A DNA stretch of 64,000 nucleotides, from contig NZ_JADPJG010000035.1 of NCBI RefSeq assembly GCF_023073335.1, positions 465,447 to 529,446 of the forward strand. The letters are read 5' to 3'. A program made the translations under genes and the position numbers. Shown piece after piece: positions 57,488 to 64,000 of the stretch. The DNA comes from Bradyrhizobium sp. 21 (GTDB taxonomy: Bacteria; Pseudomonadota; Alphaproteobacteria; Rhizobiales; Xanthobacteraceae). A model generated the notes under the pieces. The model saw only the letters and a list, made by a program, of their open reading frames with translations. It had not been told where the DNA came from and made no database searches. Numbering within the stretch: position 1 is the stretch's first letter; every line of letters begins with the position of its first letter.

Positions 57488-58714
57488 CTAGCCCGCCGGA
57501 CCCGCATCCTCCAGGATCGGGCCGAACAGCTCCCAGCGCTCGCCGTTGAACTTCATCATCTGAAGCTGCTTGTTGACGCGGTAGTCGGTCGGCGAGGTGT
57601 TGGCCTTGATGCCGGGCAGAGCGGTGTCGCTGACGACGTCCTTCAGCGAGGCCGCCTGCTTCATCACGTTCTCGCGCGTCAGATCGTCGCCGCACTGCTT
57701 CAGCACGTGGACCAGCAGCTGCGCCGTGCTGTAGCCGTAGGTGTTGAAGTTGGAGTCCTTGTCACCGTCAGGATAGTACTTGGCCATGAAGTCGAAATAC
57801 CTCTTCAGACCGGCGTCGTCCTTCCAGGTTGGATCCAGCGGCTCCTTACCGTAGTTCACGCTGATCAGGCCCTTGGCGGCATCGAGCCCTGCCGGCTTCA
57901 ATACCGCTCCGACTGAAGTGGCGTTGATGTCGACGATCTGCACCGGATGCCAGCCCATCTCGGCGATCTTCTTGATCGCTTGCGCGGCTTGCTTCGGTGT
58001 TGTCGCACTGAAGAACAAATCGGCGCCGGCGTCCCTGATCTTGAGAACCTGCGAGTCGACCGTGGGATCGGACACTTCGTAGGACGCCTCGGTCACGATC
58101 ATCTTGGCGGCCTTGTCACCGAGGCCGGCCTTGATGCCGTTCAGATAGTCCTTGCCGAGGTCGTCGTTCTGATAGAGCACGCCGATCTTGGCGTTCGGAT
58201 ACTCCTTCAGGATGTATTGCCCGTAGATGCGGCCTTCGACGAAGTAGTTGGGGTTGAAACCCATCGTCCACGGGAAGTTCTTCGGATCCGTGAACCTCGA
58301 GGCCCCGGTCGCCGCGAACAGTTGCGGCACCTTCTTCGAATTGAGATATTTCTGCACGGCTGCGTTCACCGGCGTGCCGATGATCTGGAAGGTCAGCAGG
58401 ACCTCGTCGCTCTCGACGAGCTTGCGAATCTGCTCCACCGCTTTCGGCGGCGAGTAGGCGTCGTCATACTGGATCAGATTGATCTTGCGGCCGTTGATGC
58501 CACCCTGGTCGTTGATCATCTTGAAATAGGCGGCTTGGGTCTTGCCGATCGACGAATAGGCCGACGCCGGTCCAGAAAACGGCATCGTCTGGCCGACCTT
58601 GATCTCGGTATCGCTGGCGCCCGGATCGTATTTCTTCTGGGCATTGGCCGCCGAGACCGACAGCGCCAGGGTCAGCGCCGTTGCCGTGGCCAGATGCAGC
58701 ATTCCATTCCTCAT
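57488..58714 (-). CDS. Liv-type ABC substrate-binding protein, tandem paralogue 1
   Basis: 408-residue periplasmic receptor with signal peptide 1-25 (SAANAQ). The mature start KKYDPGASDTEIKVGQTMPFSGPASAYSSIGKTQAAYFKMIN is the family opening. It shares very long identical blocks with the next gene, e.g. INDQGGINGRKINLIQYDD and ENVMKQ, and the same C-terminus FNGERWELFGPI. GAGGAAACGCGG precedes the ATG. No permease or ATPase is adjacent. It probably binds a branched-chain amino acid, amide or aromatic compound; the two paralogues may differ in ligand. Confidence 0.9.
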   Translation of the reverse strand: MRNGMLHLATATALTLALSVSAANAQKKYDPGASDTEIKVGQTMPFSGPASAYSSIGKTQAAYFKMINDQGGINGRKINLIQYDDAYSPPKAVEQIRKLVESDEVLLTFQIIGTPVNAAVQKYLNSKKVPQLFAATGASRFTDPKNFPWTMGFNPNYFVEGRIYGQYILKEYPNAKIGVLYQNDDLGKDYLNGIKAGLGDKAAKMIVTEASYEVSDPTVDSQVLKIRDAGADLFFSATTPKQAAQAIKKIAEMGWHPVQIVDINATSVGAVLKPAGLDAAKGLISVNYGKEPLDPTWKDDAGLKRYFDFMAKYYPDGDKDSNFNTYGYSTAQLLVHVLKQCGDDLTRENVMKQAASLKDVVSDTALPGIKANTSPTDYRVNKQLQMMKFNGERWELFGPILEDAGPAG

Positions 58715-58871
58715 CCGCGTTTCCTCAGTGTTTATTGCCGGTGATCAATCGGGTGCGCTCATGCGCACCTGATGTCACCGCTGAGGGCGAGTGTGAATGA
58801 GGCATTGTTGCAACGCAAGCGGGGCTTGCGCCCCTCGTTCGTAGCATGCGCGGCTTCGTAGCAGGTTCGTA

Positions 58872-58924
58872 AGGTGGGCCAGCCCCAGCGGATGCGCGAA
58901 GCGCATCCGGGGCGTGACCCACCT
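58872..58924. repeat. AGGTGGG...CCCACCT hairpin between the tandem binding protein genes
   Basis: AGGTGGGCC...AGCGGATGCGC and GCGCATCCGGGGCG...CCCACCT form a long bulged stem around GAA, 15 bases after the upstream paralogue's stop (minus strand). It is similar in style to the GTAGGGTGG repeats and probably ends the transcript or protects its 3' end. Confidence 0.55.
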
Positions 58925-58939
58925 ATGAAGTCTTACAGA

Positions 58940-60181
58940 CTAACCCGCCGGACCCGCATCTTCAATGATCGGTCCGAACAGCTCCCAGCGCTCGCCGTTG
59001 AACTTCATCATCTGCATCTGCTTGTTGACGCGGTAGTCGTTCGGCCCGGTGTTGACCTTGATGCCGGGCAGCGCGATGCTGGGCGTGAAGTCCTTGATGT
59101 TGGCGACCTGCTTCATCACGTTCTCGCGCGACAGGTCGTCGCCGCATTGCTTGAGCACCTGCGTCAGCAACTCGGCCACCGAATAGGCGTAAGTGTTGAC
59201 GGTGTTGAGCTTGTCGCCTTCGGGAAAATACTTGTCCATGAAGGCGAAGAAGGCCTTCACGCCCGGGTCGTCCTTCCACTGGGGATCGCCGGGCTCCTTG
59301 CCATATTGGGTCGAAATGATGCCCTTGGAGATGTCGAGGCCGGCCGGCTTCAGCGTCGCCGAGATCGGGCTCGCATTGATGTCCACAATGTGCACCGGCG
59401 TCCAGCCGAGCTCGGCGACTTTCTTGATGGCCTGCGCCGCGAACTTCGGTGTCGAGGCATCGTAGAAAAGATCGGCGCCCAGCGACTTCAGCTTGACCAC
59501 CTGCGAGTCCACCGTCGGATCGGTCACCTCATAGGAGACCTCGCCGACGATCATGCCGGCGGCCTTGTCGCCGAGGCCACTCTTGAGCCCGGCGAGGTAG
59601 TCGCGGCCCATGTCGTCGTTCTGGTAGAGCACGCCGATCTTGGCATTGGGATGAGTGGCGAGGATGTATTTTGCGTAGATGCGCCCTTCCGACACGTAGT
59701 TGGGATTAAAGGCGATGGTCCAGGGATAGTTCTGCGGATCGTTGAAGCGCGCGGCGCCGGTCGAGGCCAGGAGCTGCGGGATCTTCTTGCCGTTGAGATA
59801 TTTTTGCACGGCGGCGTTCGCCGCGGTGCCGATGATCTGGAAGGTGAAGAGGACCTCGTCGCCCTCTACGAGCTTGCGCACCTGCTCGACCGTCTTCGGC
59901 GGCGAATAGGCGTCGTCATACTGGATCAGATTGATCTTGCGGCCGTTGATGCCGCCCTGATCGTTGATCATCTTGAAGTAGGCGGCCTGCGTCTTGCCGA
60001 TATTTGCGTAGACGGAATAGGGGCCGGAGAACGGCACGGTCTGGCCGATCTTGATCTCGGTGTCGCTCGCGCCGGTGTCGTATTTCTTTTGGGCGACGGC
60101 TTCGGTTACGAAGGCCTGGCTGGCGGAGAACGCGAAGGCGAGCGCCGCCGTAGCAGTGATGAAGGCTCTGCGATTGCTCAT
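58940..60181 (-). CDS. Liv-type ABC substrate-binding protein, tandem paralogue 2
   Basis: 413-residue receptor. The N-terminus MSNRRAFITATAALAF is a signal with an RRxF pair, possibly Tat-compatible; cleavage is near VAQKKY. The rest aligns almost without gaps with the gene downstream: ASDTEIKIGQTVPFSGPYSVYANIGKTQ, INDQGGINGRKINLIQYDD, VLKQCGDDLSRENVMKQ and the ending EDAGPAG. AGGAGGAACAACCCCAC gives the start. The pair clearly arose by duplication; the promoter-side copy has kept the longer leader. Confidence 0.9.
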   Translation of the reverse strand: MSNRRAFITATAALAFAFSASQAFVTEAVAQKKYDTGASDTEIKIGQTVPFSGPYSVYANIGKTQAAYFKMINDQGGINGRKINLIQYDDAYSPPKTVEQVRKLVEGDEVLFTFQIIGTAANAAVQKYLNGKKIPQLLASTGAARFNDPQNYPWTIAFNPNYVSEGRIYAKYILATHPNAKIGVLYQNDDMGRDYLAGLKSGLGDKAAGMIVGEVSYEVTDPTVDSQVVKLKSLGADLFYDASTPKFAAQAIKKVAELGWTPVHIVDINASPISATLKPAGLDISKGIISTQYGKEPGDPQWKDDPGVKAFFAFMDKYFPEGDKLNTVNTYAYSVAELLTQVLKQCGDDLSRENVMKQVANIKDFTPSIALPGIKVNTGPNDYRVNKQMQMMKFNGERWELFGPIIEDAGPAG

Positions 60182-60330
60182 GTGGGGTTGTTCCTCCTGA
60201 CGGAATTTCCGACCGACGGTCTTGTCCCGTTGATTGCCAACGGTCGCCATCGCTGCCGAAGATTGTGGAGGAACGTTCGCCGACGCGCAAGGATCGCGGC
60301 GCTGCGCCGTAGCGTCTCAGGTGACGAGGC

Positions 60331-60693
60331 TCAGGCGAGGAACAGCGCCACCAGCGCGATTGCCGCCGGCAGCGCCTGCACCATCAGGATCCGCGTGCTC
60401 ACGGTCGCCGCGCCGTAAGCGCCGGCCACGATCACGCAGAGCAGGAAGAACGCCTTGATCTGGAACGCGAAGGCCGGATTGCCGTGCACCAGACCCCAGA
60501 CCAGGCCGGCGGCCAGGAAGCCGTTATAGAGCCCCTGGTTGGCGGCCAGGACCTTCGTGATCGCGGCCTTCTCCGGCGTGTTGCGGAAAACCTTCAAGCC
60601 CTGCGGCTTGTCCCAGAGAAACATCTCCAGGATCAGGAAGTAAGCGTGCAGTGCGGCGACCAGCGCCACCAGGATATTCGCGATCAGGATCAA
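60331..60693 (-). CDS. DUF1304 membrane protein
   Basis: 120-residue integral membrane protein with four helices (about 1-20, 48-66, 75-95, 100-119). The family opening IANILVALVAALHAYFLILEMFLWDKP contains conserved His and Glu within the first helix, and NQGLYNGFLAAGLVWG follows; both are DUF1304 hallmarks. The start is TTG at 60693, supported by GGGGAGCTCAAC six bases away; no ATG fits. The function is unknown. It is divergent from ogt with 89 bases between. Confidence 0.88.
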   Translation of the reverse strand: MILIANILVALVAALHAYFLILEMFLWDKPQGLKVFRNTPEKAAITKVLAANQGLYNGFLAAGLVWGLVHGNPAFAFQIKAFFLLCVIVAGAYGAATVSTRILMVQALPAAIALVALFLA

Positions 60694-60782
60694 GTTGAGC
60701 TCCCCAGCGTCAGCTTTCGGGTGGACGTTAGCACGGCCGGCGTGGCAAGTGCGATGGCGTGTTTCGATGCCATGGTGCCGCA

Positions 60783-61313
60783 ATGCCCGCGCGATCAACC
60801 AAACCGTCTGTAAGCTTCGGCCTCGATCGCCTGGCGACGCCGATCGGAATCGCGCTGCTGGTCACCGACGCCGCGGGCGCCTTGCGCGCGCTCGACTGGG
60901 AGGATTACGAGCACCGCATGCGCGAGCTCTTGCGTCTGCATTACGGTGTGGTGGAGTTGAATGACCAGCCCGCGCCGGCAGCCATGCGCACCGCGCTGTC
61001 GGGCTATTTCGACGGCGATCTCGGCCAGCTCTCAGGCATCGCCTGGCGCATCGCCGGCACGCCGTTCCAGCAGAAGGTCTGGCATGCATTGGCGCAAATC
61101 CCTGTCGGCACCACGATGAGCTATGGCGCGCTTGCCGCAAGGATCGACACGCCAAAAGCCATTCGCGCCGTCGGCCACGCCAACGGCTCCAACCCGATCA
61201 GCGTGGTGCTGCCGTGCCATCGCCTGATCGGCGCGGATGGTTCGCTGGTCAAGTATGGCGGTGGCCTCGAGCGCAAGCGCTGGCTGCTCAGGCATGAGGG
61301 GGTGGCGGTTTAG
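60783..61313 (+). CDS. ogt: methylated-DNA-[protein]-cysteine S-methyltransferase
   Basis: 176-residue suicidal O6-alkylguanine repair protein. The acceptor Cys145 is in VVLPCHRLIG (PCHR). The helix-turn-helix VGTTMSYGALAARIDTPKAIRAVGHANGSNP, with the Arg finger, is intact. The N-terminal domain is variable, without AdaA/AlkA fusion. No ribosome site is clear before this ATG; a GTG 24 bases upstream is possible. With the Tag-like glycosylase in the same window it covers alkylation damage, but the two genes are 45 kb apart. Confidence 0.93.
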   Translation: MPARSTKPSVSFGLDRLATPIGIALLVTDAAGALRALDWEDYEHRMRELLRLHYGVVELNDQPAPAAMRTALSGYFDGDLGQLSGIAWRIAGTPFQQKVWHALAQIPVGTTMSYGALAARIDTPKAIRAVGHANGSNPISVVLPCHRLIGADGSLVKYGGGLERKRWLLRHEGVAV

Positions 61314-61323
61314 ACCTCTCCAC

Positions 61324-64000
61324 TCACGCCGCCGGCTGGACCGCCTTGTCGCCGGCCATCACGTGGGTCAGTGCGCTCTTGATCGCGGACTGGCGGGTTG
61401 GCGCACTGATCTGCGCGCCGAGGAGGTCGGTGACGTAGAACACGTCGCGGGCGCGCTCGCCGAAGGTCGCGACATGGGCGGAGGCGATGTTGAGGTTGAG
61501 CTTGGAGATCGCGGTGGTCAGCTCGTAGAGCAGGCCGGGACGGTCGAGGCCGGAGACCTCGATCACGGTGTAGCGGTCGGACCATTGGTTGTTGATGGTC
61601 ACTTCCGGCTCGATCACGAACGGCCGCGCCTTGCTGCGCACCGTGCGCCGCGCCACCACCTCAGGCAGGCGCAGCTTGCCTTCCAGCACGTCCTCGATCA
61701 TCTCGCCGATTCGCGTGGCGCGCCTTGCCTCGTCCTCGTCGCGGTCGTATTCGCGCGAGATCGAGATCGTGTCGAGCGCGCGGCCGTCGGTCGTGGTGTA
61801 GATCTGGGCGTCGACGATGTTGGCGCCGGCGGACGCACAGGCCCCCGCGATGATCGACAGCAGCCAGGGGTGGTCGGCGGCGAAGATCGTGAGCTCGGTG
61901 ACACCGCGCACCTCGTCGAAGCCGACATTGATCGCGAGCTTGTGGCCGGCCTGCTCGCTGGAGCGGACGAAACGGGCATGACGAATTTTTCGCGGCAGCT
62001 CGACCTTGAGCCAGTAGGCCGGATAGTGCCGGCCGATATAGGCGTCGAGCTCTTCGGTCGGCCATTCGGCGAAGGCGATGCGGAATTCGGCGTGCGCGGC
62101 GGCGAGGCGTTTTCCGCGGTCGACTTCCGAGAAGCCGCCGGTCAGCACCGGCTCGGTCTCGTAGTACAGCGAGCGCAAAAGCTGCGCCTTCCAGCCGTTC
62201 CACACGCCGGGACCGACGCCGCGGATGTCGGCGGTGGTCAGGATCGTCAGCAGTTTCATCTGCTCGACCGACTGCACCACGGCGGCGAAATTCTCGATGG
62301 TCTTGCGGTCGGAGAGGTCGCGCGACTGCGCGACCGTCGACATCGTCAGATGCTCCTCGATCAGCCAGGCCACGAGCTCGGTGTCGGCCGGGCTGAAGCC
62401 GAGCCGCGGGCAGAGCCGTCGCGCCACCTTGGCGCCGGCGATCGAGTGATCCTCGGGCCGGCCCTTGGCGACGTCGTGCAGCAGCGTCGCGATGTAGATC
62501 ACCGACCGATGCTCGGGCCGGCTCTTGCGCATGAGGTCGCTGGCGAGCGTGAATTCGTCGTTGCCGCCACGCTCGATGTCCTGGAGGAAGCCGATGCAGC
62601 GGATCAAATGCTCGTCGACGGTGTAGTGATGATACATGTTGAACTGCATCATCGAGACGATCTTGCCGAAGGCGCGGATGAAATGTCCGAGCACGCCGGT
62701 CTCGTTCATCCGCCGCAGCACGATTTCCGCGTTGTCGGAGGTCAGGATCTCCATGAACAGCCGGTTGGCCTCGGGATTCTCGCGCATCTGCGCGTTGATC
62801 AGGCCGAGGGAGCGCGTCACGTCGCGCATCGCGTCCGGGTGGAAGGCGAGATTGTTCTTCTGCGCCAGGCGGAAGATGCGGATCAGATTGACCGGATCGT
62901 GCTTGAACACGTCGGGCGCGGCGACGTTGATGCGGTTGTTGTCGACGACGAAATCGTCGCTGTCGGGCACCCGCCGCTTCACAGGCGTCGGGCGCAGCCG
63001 CGCCATCATCCGGCTCAGCACCGGCGCCGGCTTGGCCTGCTGGTCCTCGAGCTTGGCGCACAGGATGGCGGTAAGGTTGCCGACTTCCTTTGCAACCAGG
63101 AAGTAGTGCTTCATGAAGCGCTCGACGTCCTGCATGCCGGGATGCGAGGTATAGCCGAGCCGGACCGCGATCTCGCGCTGGAGGTCGAAGGACAGTCGTT
63201 CCTCCGGCCGTCCCGAATAGAAATGCAGGTTGCAGCGGACCGACCAGAGGAAATCGGCGCAGCGGCGGAAGGTGCGGTACTCCTGCGCGTCGAACACGCC
63301 GCGCTCGGCCAGCTCGTCGGTGTCGCGCACGCGATAGACGTATTTCGCGATCCAGAACAGCGTGTGCAGGTCGCGCAGCGCGCCCTTGCCGTCCTTGACA
63401 TTGGGCTCGACCAGATAGCGCGACTGGCCGCCGCGGCGATGCCGCTCCTCGCGCTCGGCGAGCTTCGCGGTGACGAATTCGGACGCGGTGCCCTGCACCA
63501 CTTCCTTGTCGAAACGTTCGACCAGCTCGTCATAGAGCGGCTGGTCGCCGGTCAGGAAGCGGGTCTCCAGGATCGCGGTGCGGATGGTCATGTCGCCGCG
63601 CGCCTGCCGGATCGACTCGTCGACCGAGCGCGTGGCGTGCCCGACCTTCAGCCCCATGTCCCAGAGGCAATAGAGGATGGCTTCGGCGACCTGTTCGCCC
63701 CAGGCGGTCTGCTTGTAGGGCAGGATGAACAGGAGATCGATATCGGACTCGGGAGCCATCAGGCCGCGGCCATAGCCGCCGGTCGCCACCACTGCCATGC
63801 GCTCGGCGCCGCTCGGGATCGGCGAACGGTAAAGATGGCGGGTCGCCGCCGAATACAGGATGCGGATGATCTCGTCCTGCACGTGGCACAGCCGCTCGGC
63901 GCAGCGCCGGCCGTGCCGGTCCTTCAGCAGGATCGTTTGTGCCGCGGCGCGCGCCGCGATCAGCTCGGCCTTGAGCAGTTGCGCCGTGGCAGTGCGGAAC
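61324..64000 (-). CDS. glnD: bifunctional [PII] uridylyltransferase/uridylyl-removing enzyme (5' end outside window)
   Basis: About 892 residues are visible; the start lies beyond 64000 and the frame stays open to the edge (FRTATAQLLKAELIAARAAA is readable before CHVQDEIIRILYS). The nucleotidyltransferase signature GGYGRGLMAPESDIDLLFIL is intact. The HD domain is HRSVIYIATLLHDVAKGRPEDHS. Two ACT domains follow: HPWLLSIIAGACASAGANIVDA and YTVIEVSGLDRPGLLYELTT. GlnD senses glutamine through the ACT domains and adds or removes UMP on PII, controlling nitrogen assimilation. Its stop is ten bases from the convergent ogt stop. Confidence 0.96.
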   Translation of the reverse strand, partial: FRTATAQLLKAELIAARAAAQTILLKDRHGRRCAERLCHVQDEIIRILYSAATRHLYRSPIPSGAERMAVVATGGYGRGLMAPESDIDLLFILPYKQTAWGEQVAEAILYCLWDMGLKVGHATRSVDESIRQARGDMTIRTAILETRFLTGDQPLYDELVERFDKEVVQGTASEFVTAKLAEREERHRRGGQSRYLVEPNVKDGKGALRDLHTLFWIAKYVYRVRDTDELAERGVFDAQEYRTFRRCADFLWSVRCNLHFYSGRPEERLSFDLQREIAVRLGYTSHPGMQDVERFMKHYFLVAKEVGNLTAILCAKLEDQQAKPAPVLSRMMARLRPTPVKRRVPDSDDFVVDNNRINVAAPDVFKHDPVNLIRIFRLAQKNNLAFHPDAMRDVTRSLGLINAQMRENPEANRLFMEILTSDNAEIVLRRMNETGVLGHFIRAFGKIVSMMQFNMYHHYTVDEHLIRCIGFLQDIERGGNDEFTLASDLMRKSRPEHRSVIYIATLLHDVAKGRPEDHSIAGAKVARRLCPRLGFSPADTELVAWLIEEHLTMSTVAQSRDLSDRKTIENFAAVVQSVEQMKLLTILTTADIRGVGPGVWNGWKAQLLRSLYYETEPVLTGGFSEVDRGKRLAAAHAEFRIAFAEWPTEELDAYIGRHYPAYWLKVELPRKIRHARFVRSSEQAGHKLAINVGFDEVRGVTELTIFAADHPWLLSIIAGACASAGANIVDAQIYTTTDGRALDTISISREYDRDEDEARRATRIGEMIEDVLEGKLRLPEVVARRTVRSKARPFVIEPEVTINNQWSDRYTVIEVSGLDRPGLLYELTTAISKLNLNIASAHVATFGERARDVFYVTDLLGAQISAPTRQSAIKSALTHVMAGDKAVQPAA

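Noticed and set aside
5284..58924. CRISPR array
   Set aside because: Repeats found are dispersed palindromes or head-to-tail 15-mers without unique spacers; no cas gene is present.

Overview
The window is GC-rich DNA from an alphaproteobacterium, most likely Bradyrhizobium or a close relative. This is inferred from the RegS/RegR redox two-component pair, a small cysteine-patterned secreted protein of the DUF3551 type, the many tripartite-tricarboxylate and Liv-type substrate-binding proteins, several c-di-GMP enzymes, intracellular PHB degradation, and the dispersed palindromic repeats typical of that genus. It looks like ordinary chromosome: no rRNA, CRISPR array, insertion sequence, phage gene or plasmid origin was seen. 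About 58 protein genes, one tRNA and one gene remnant are supported. The glnD gene runs off the right edge.

Layout, left to right. 0-9 kb: alpha/beta hydrolase, a Tat-exported two-subunit molybdenum hydroxylase, an HD-GYP protein with a degenerate receiver, an acyl-CoA ligase, a VOC protein, a Bug-type periplasmic receptor and a DUF3551 protein. 9-17.5 kb: a trypsin-like protease; a membrane protein/winged-helix regulator/uppS operon carrying two near-identical 17-bp palindromes; GNAT, cNMP-domain and phosphoesterase genes; a Tag-type glycosylase and DNA polymerase IV. 17.7-21.9 kb: a polar amino acid ABC transporter plus an octopine/nopaline dehydrogenase-family enzyme in one operon, ending beside tRNA-Arg(CCG). 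22-34.6 kb, all on the minus strand: two overlapping c-di-GMP genes, a livG-livF-livH-livM transporter with its binding protein, a third GGDEF-EAL protein and an HWE-type histidine kinase. 34.8-47.2 kb: SDR, P450, luciferase-like monooxygenase, soluble transhydrogenase, an MFS remnant with an internal deletion, a PHB-depolymerase-type esterase, an HxlR regulator with a divergent small ABM-like protein, an MBL hydrolase and two convergent GH13 enzymes. 47.4-54.2 kb: mmcB, regR, regS, an ABC-2 exporter, intracellular PHB depolymerase and a YgjP-type metallopeptidase. 54.5-64 kb: a class A PBP, a DUF1330 protein, two tandem paralogous amino-acid-binding proteins, a DUF1304 membrane protein, ogt and glnD.

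Themes that tie genes together are nitrogenous nutrient uptake (Liv system, two orphan Liv-type receptors, opine-type cluster, GlnD), c-di-GMP turnover (four proteins), carbon storage (PHB depolymerase, GH13 pair) and redox control (RegSR, transhydrogenase).

No clearly new defence or mobile system was found. The observations most worth following are the palindrome-controlled second-copy uppS operon, the opine-dehydrogenase/ABC cluster, the 15-bp tandem repeat array between regS and an ABC exporter, and the families of dispersed palindromic repeats. All coordinates and motifs come from reading the sequence. Family names come from motif recognition without database searches.
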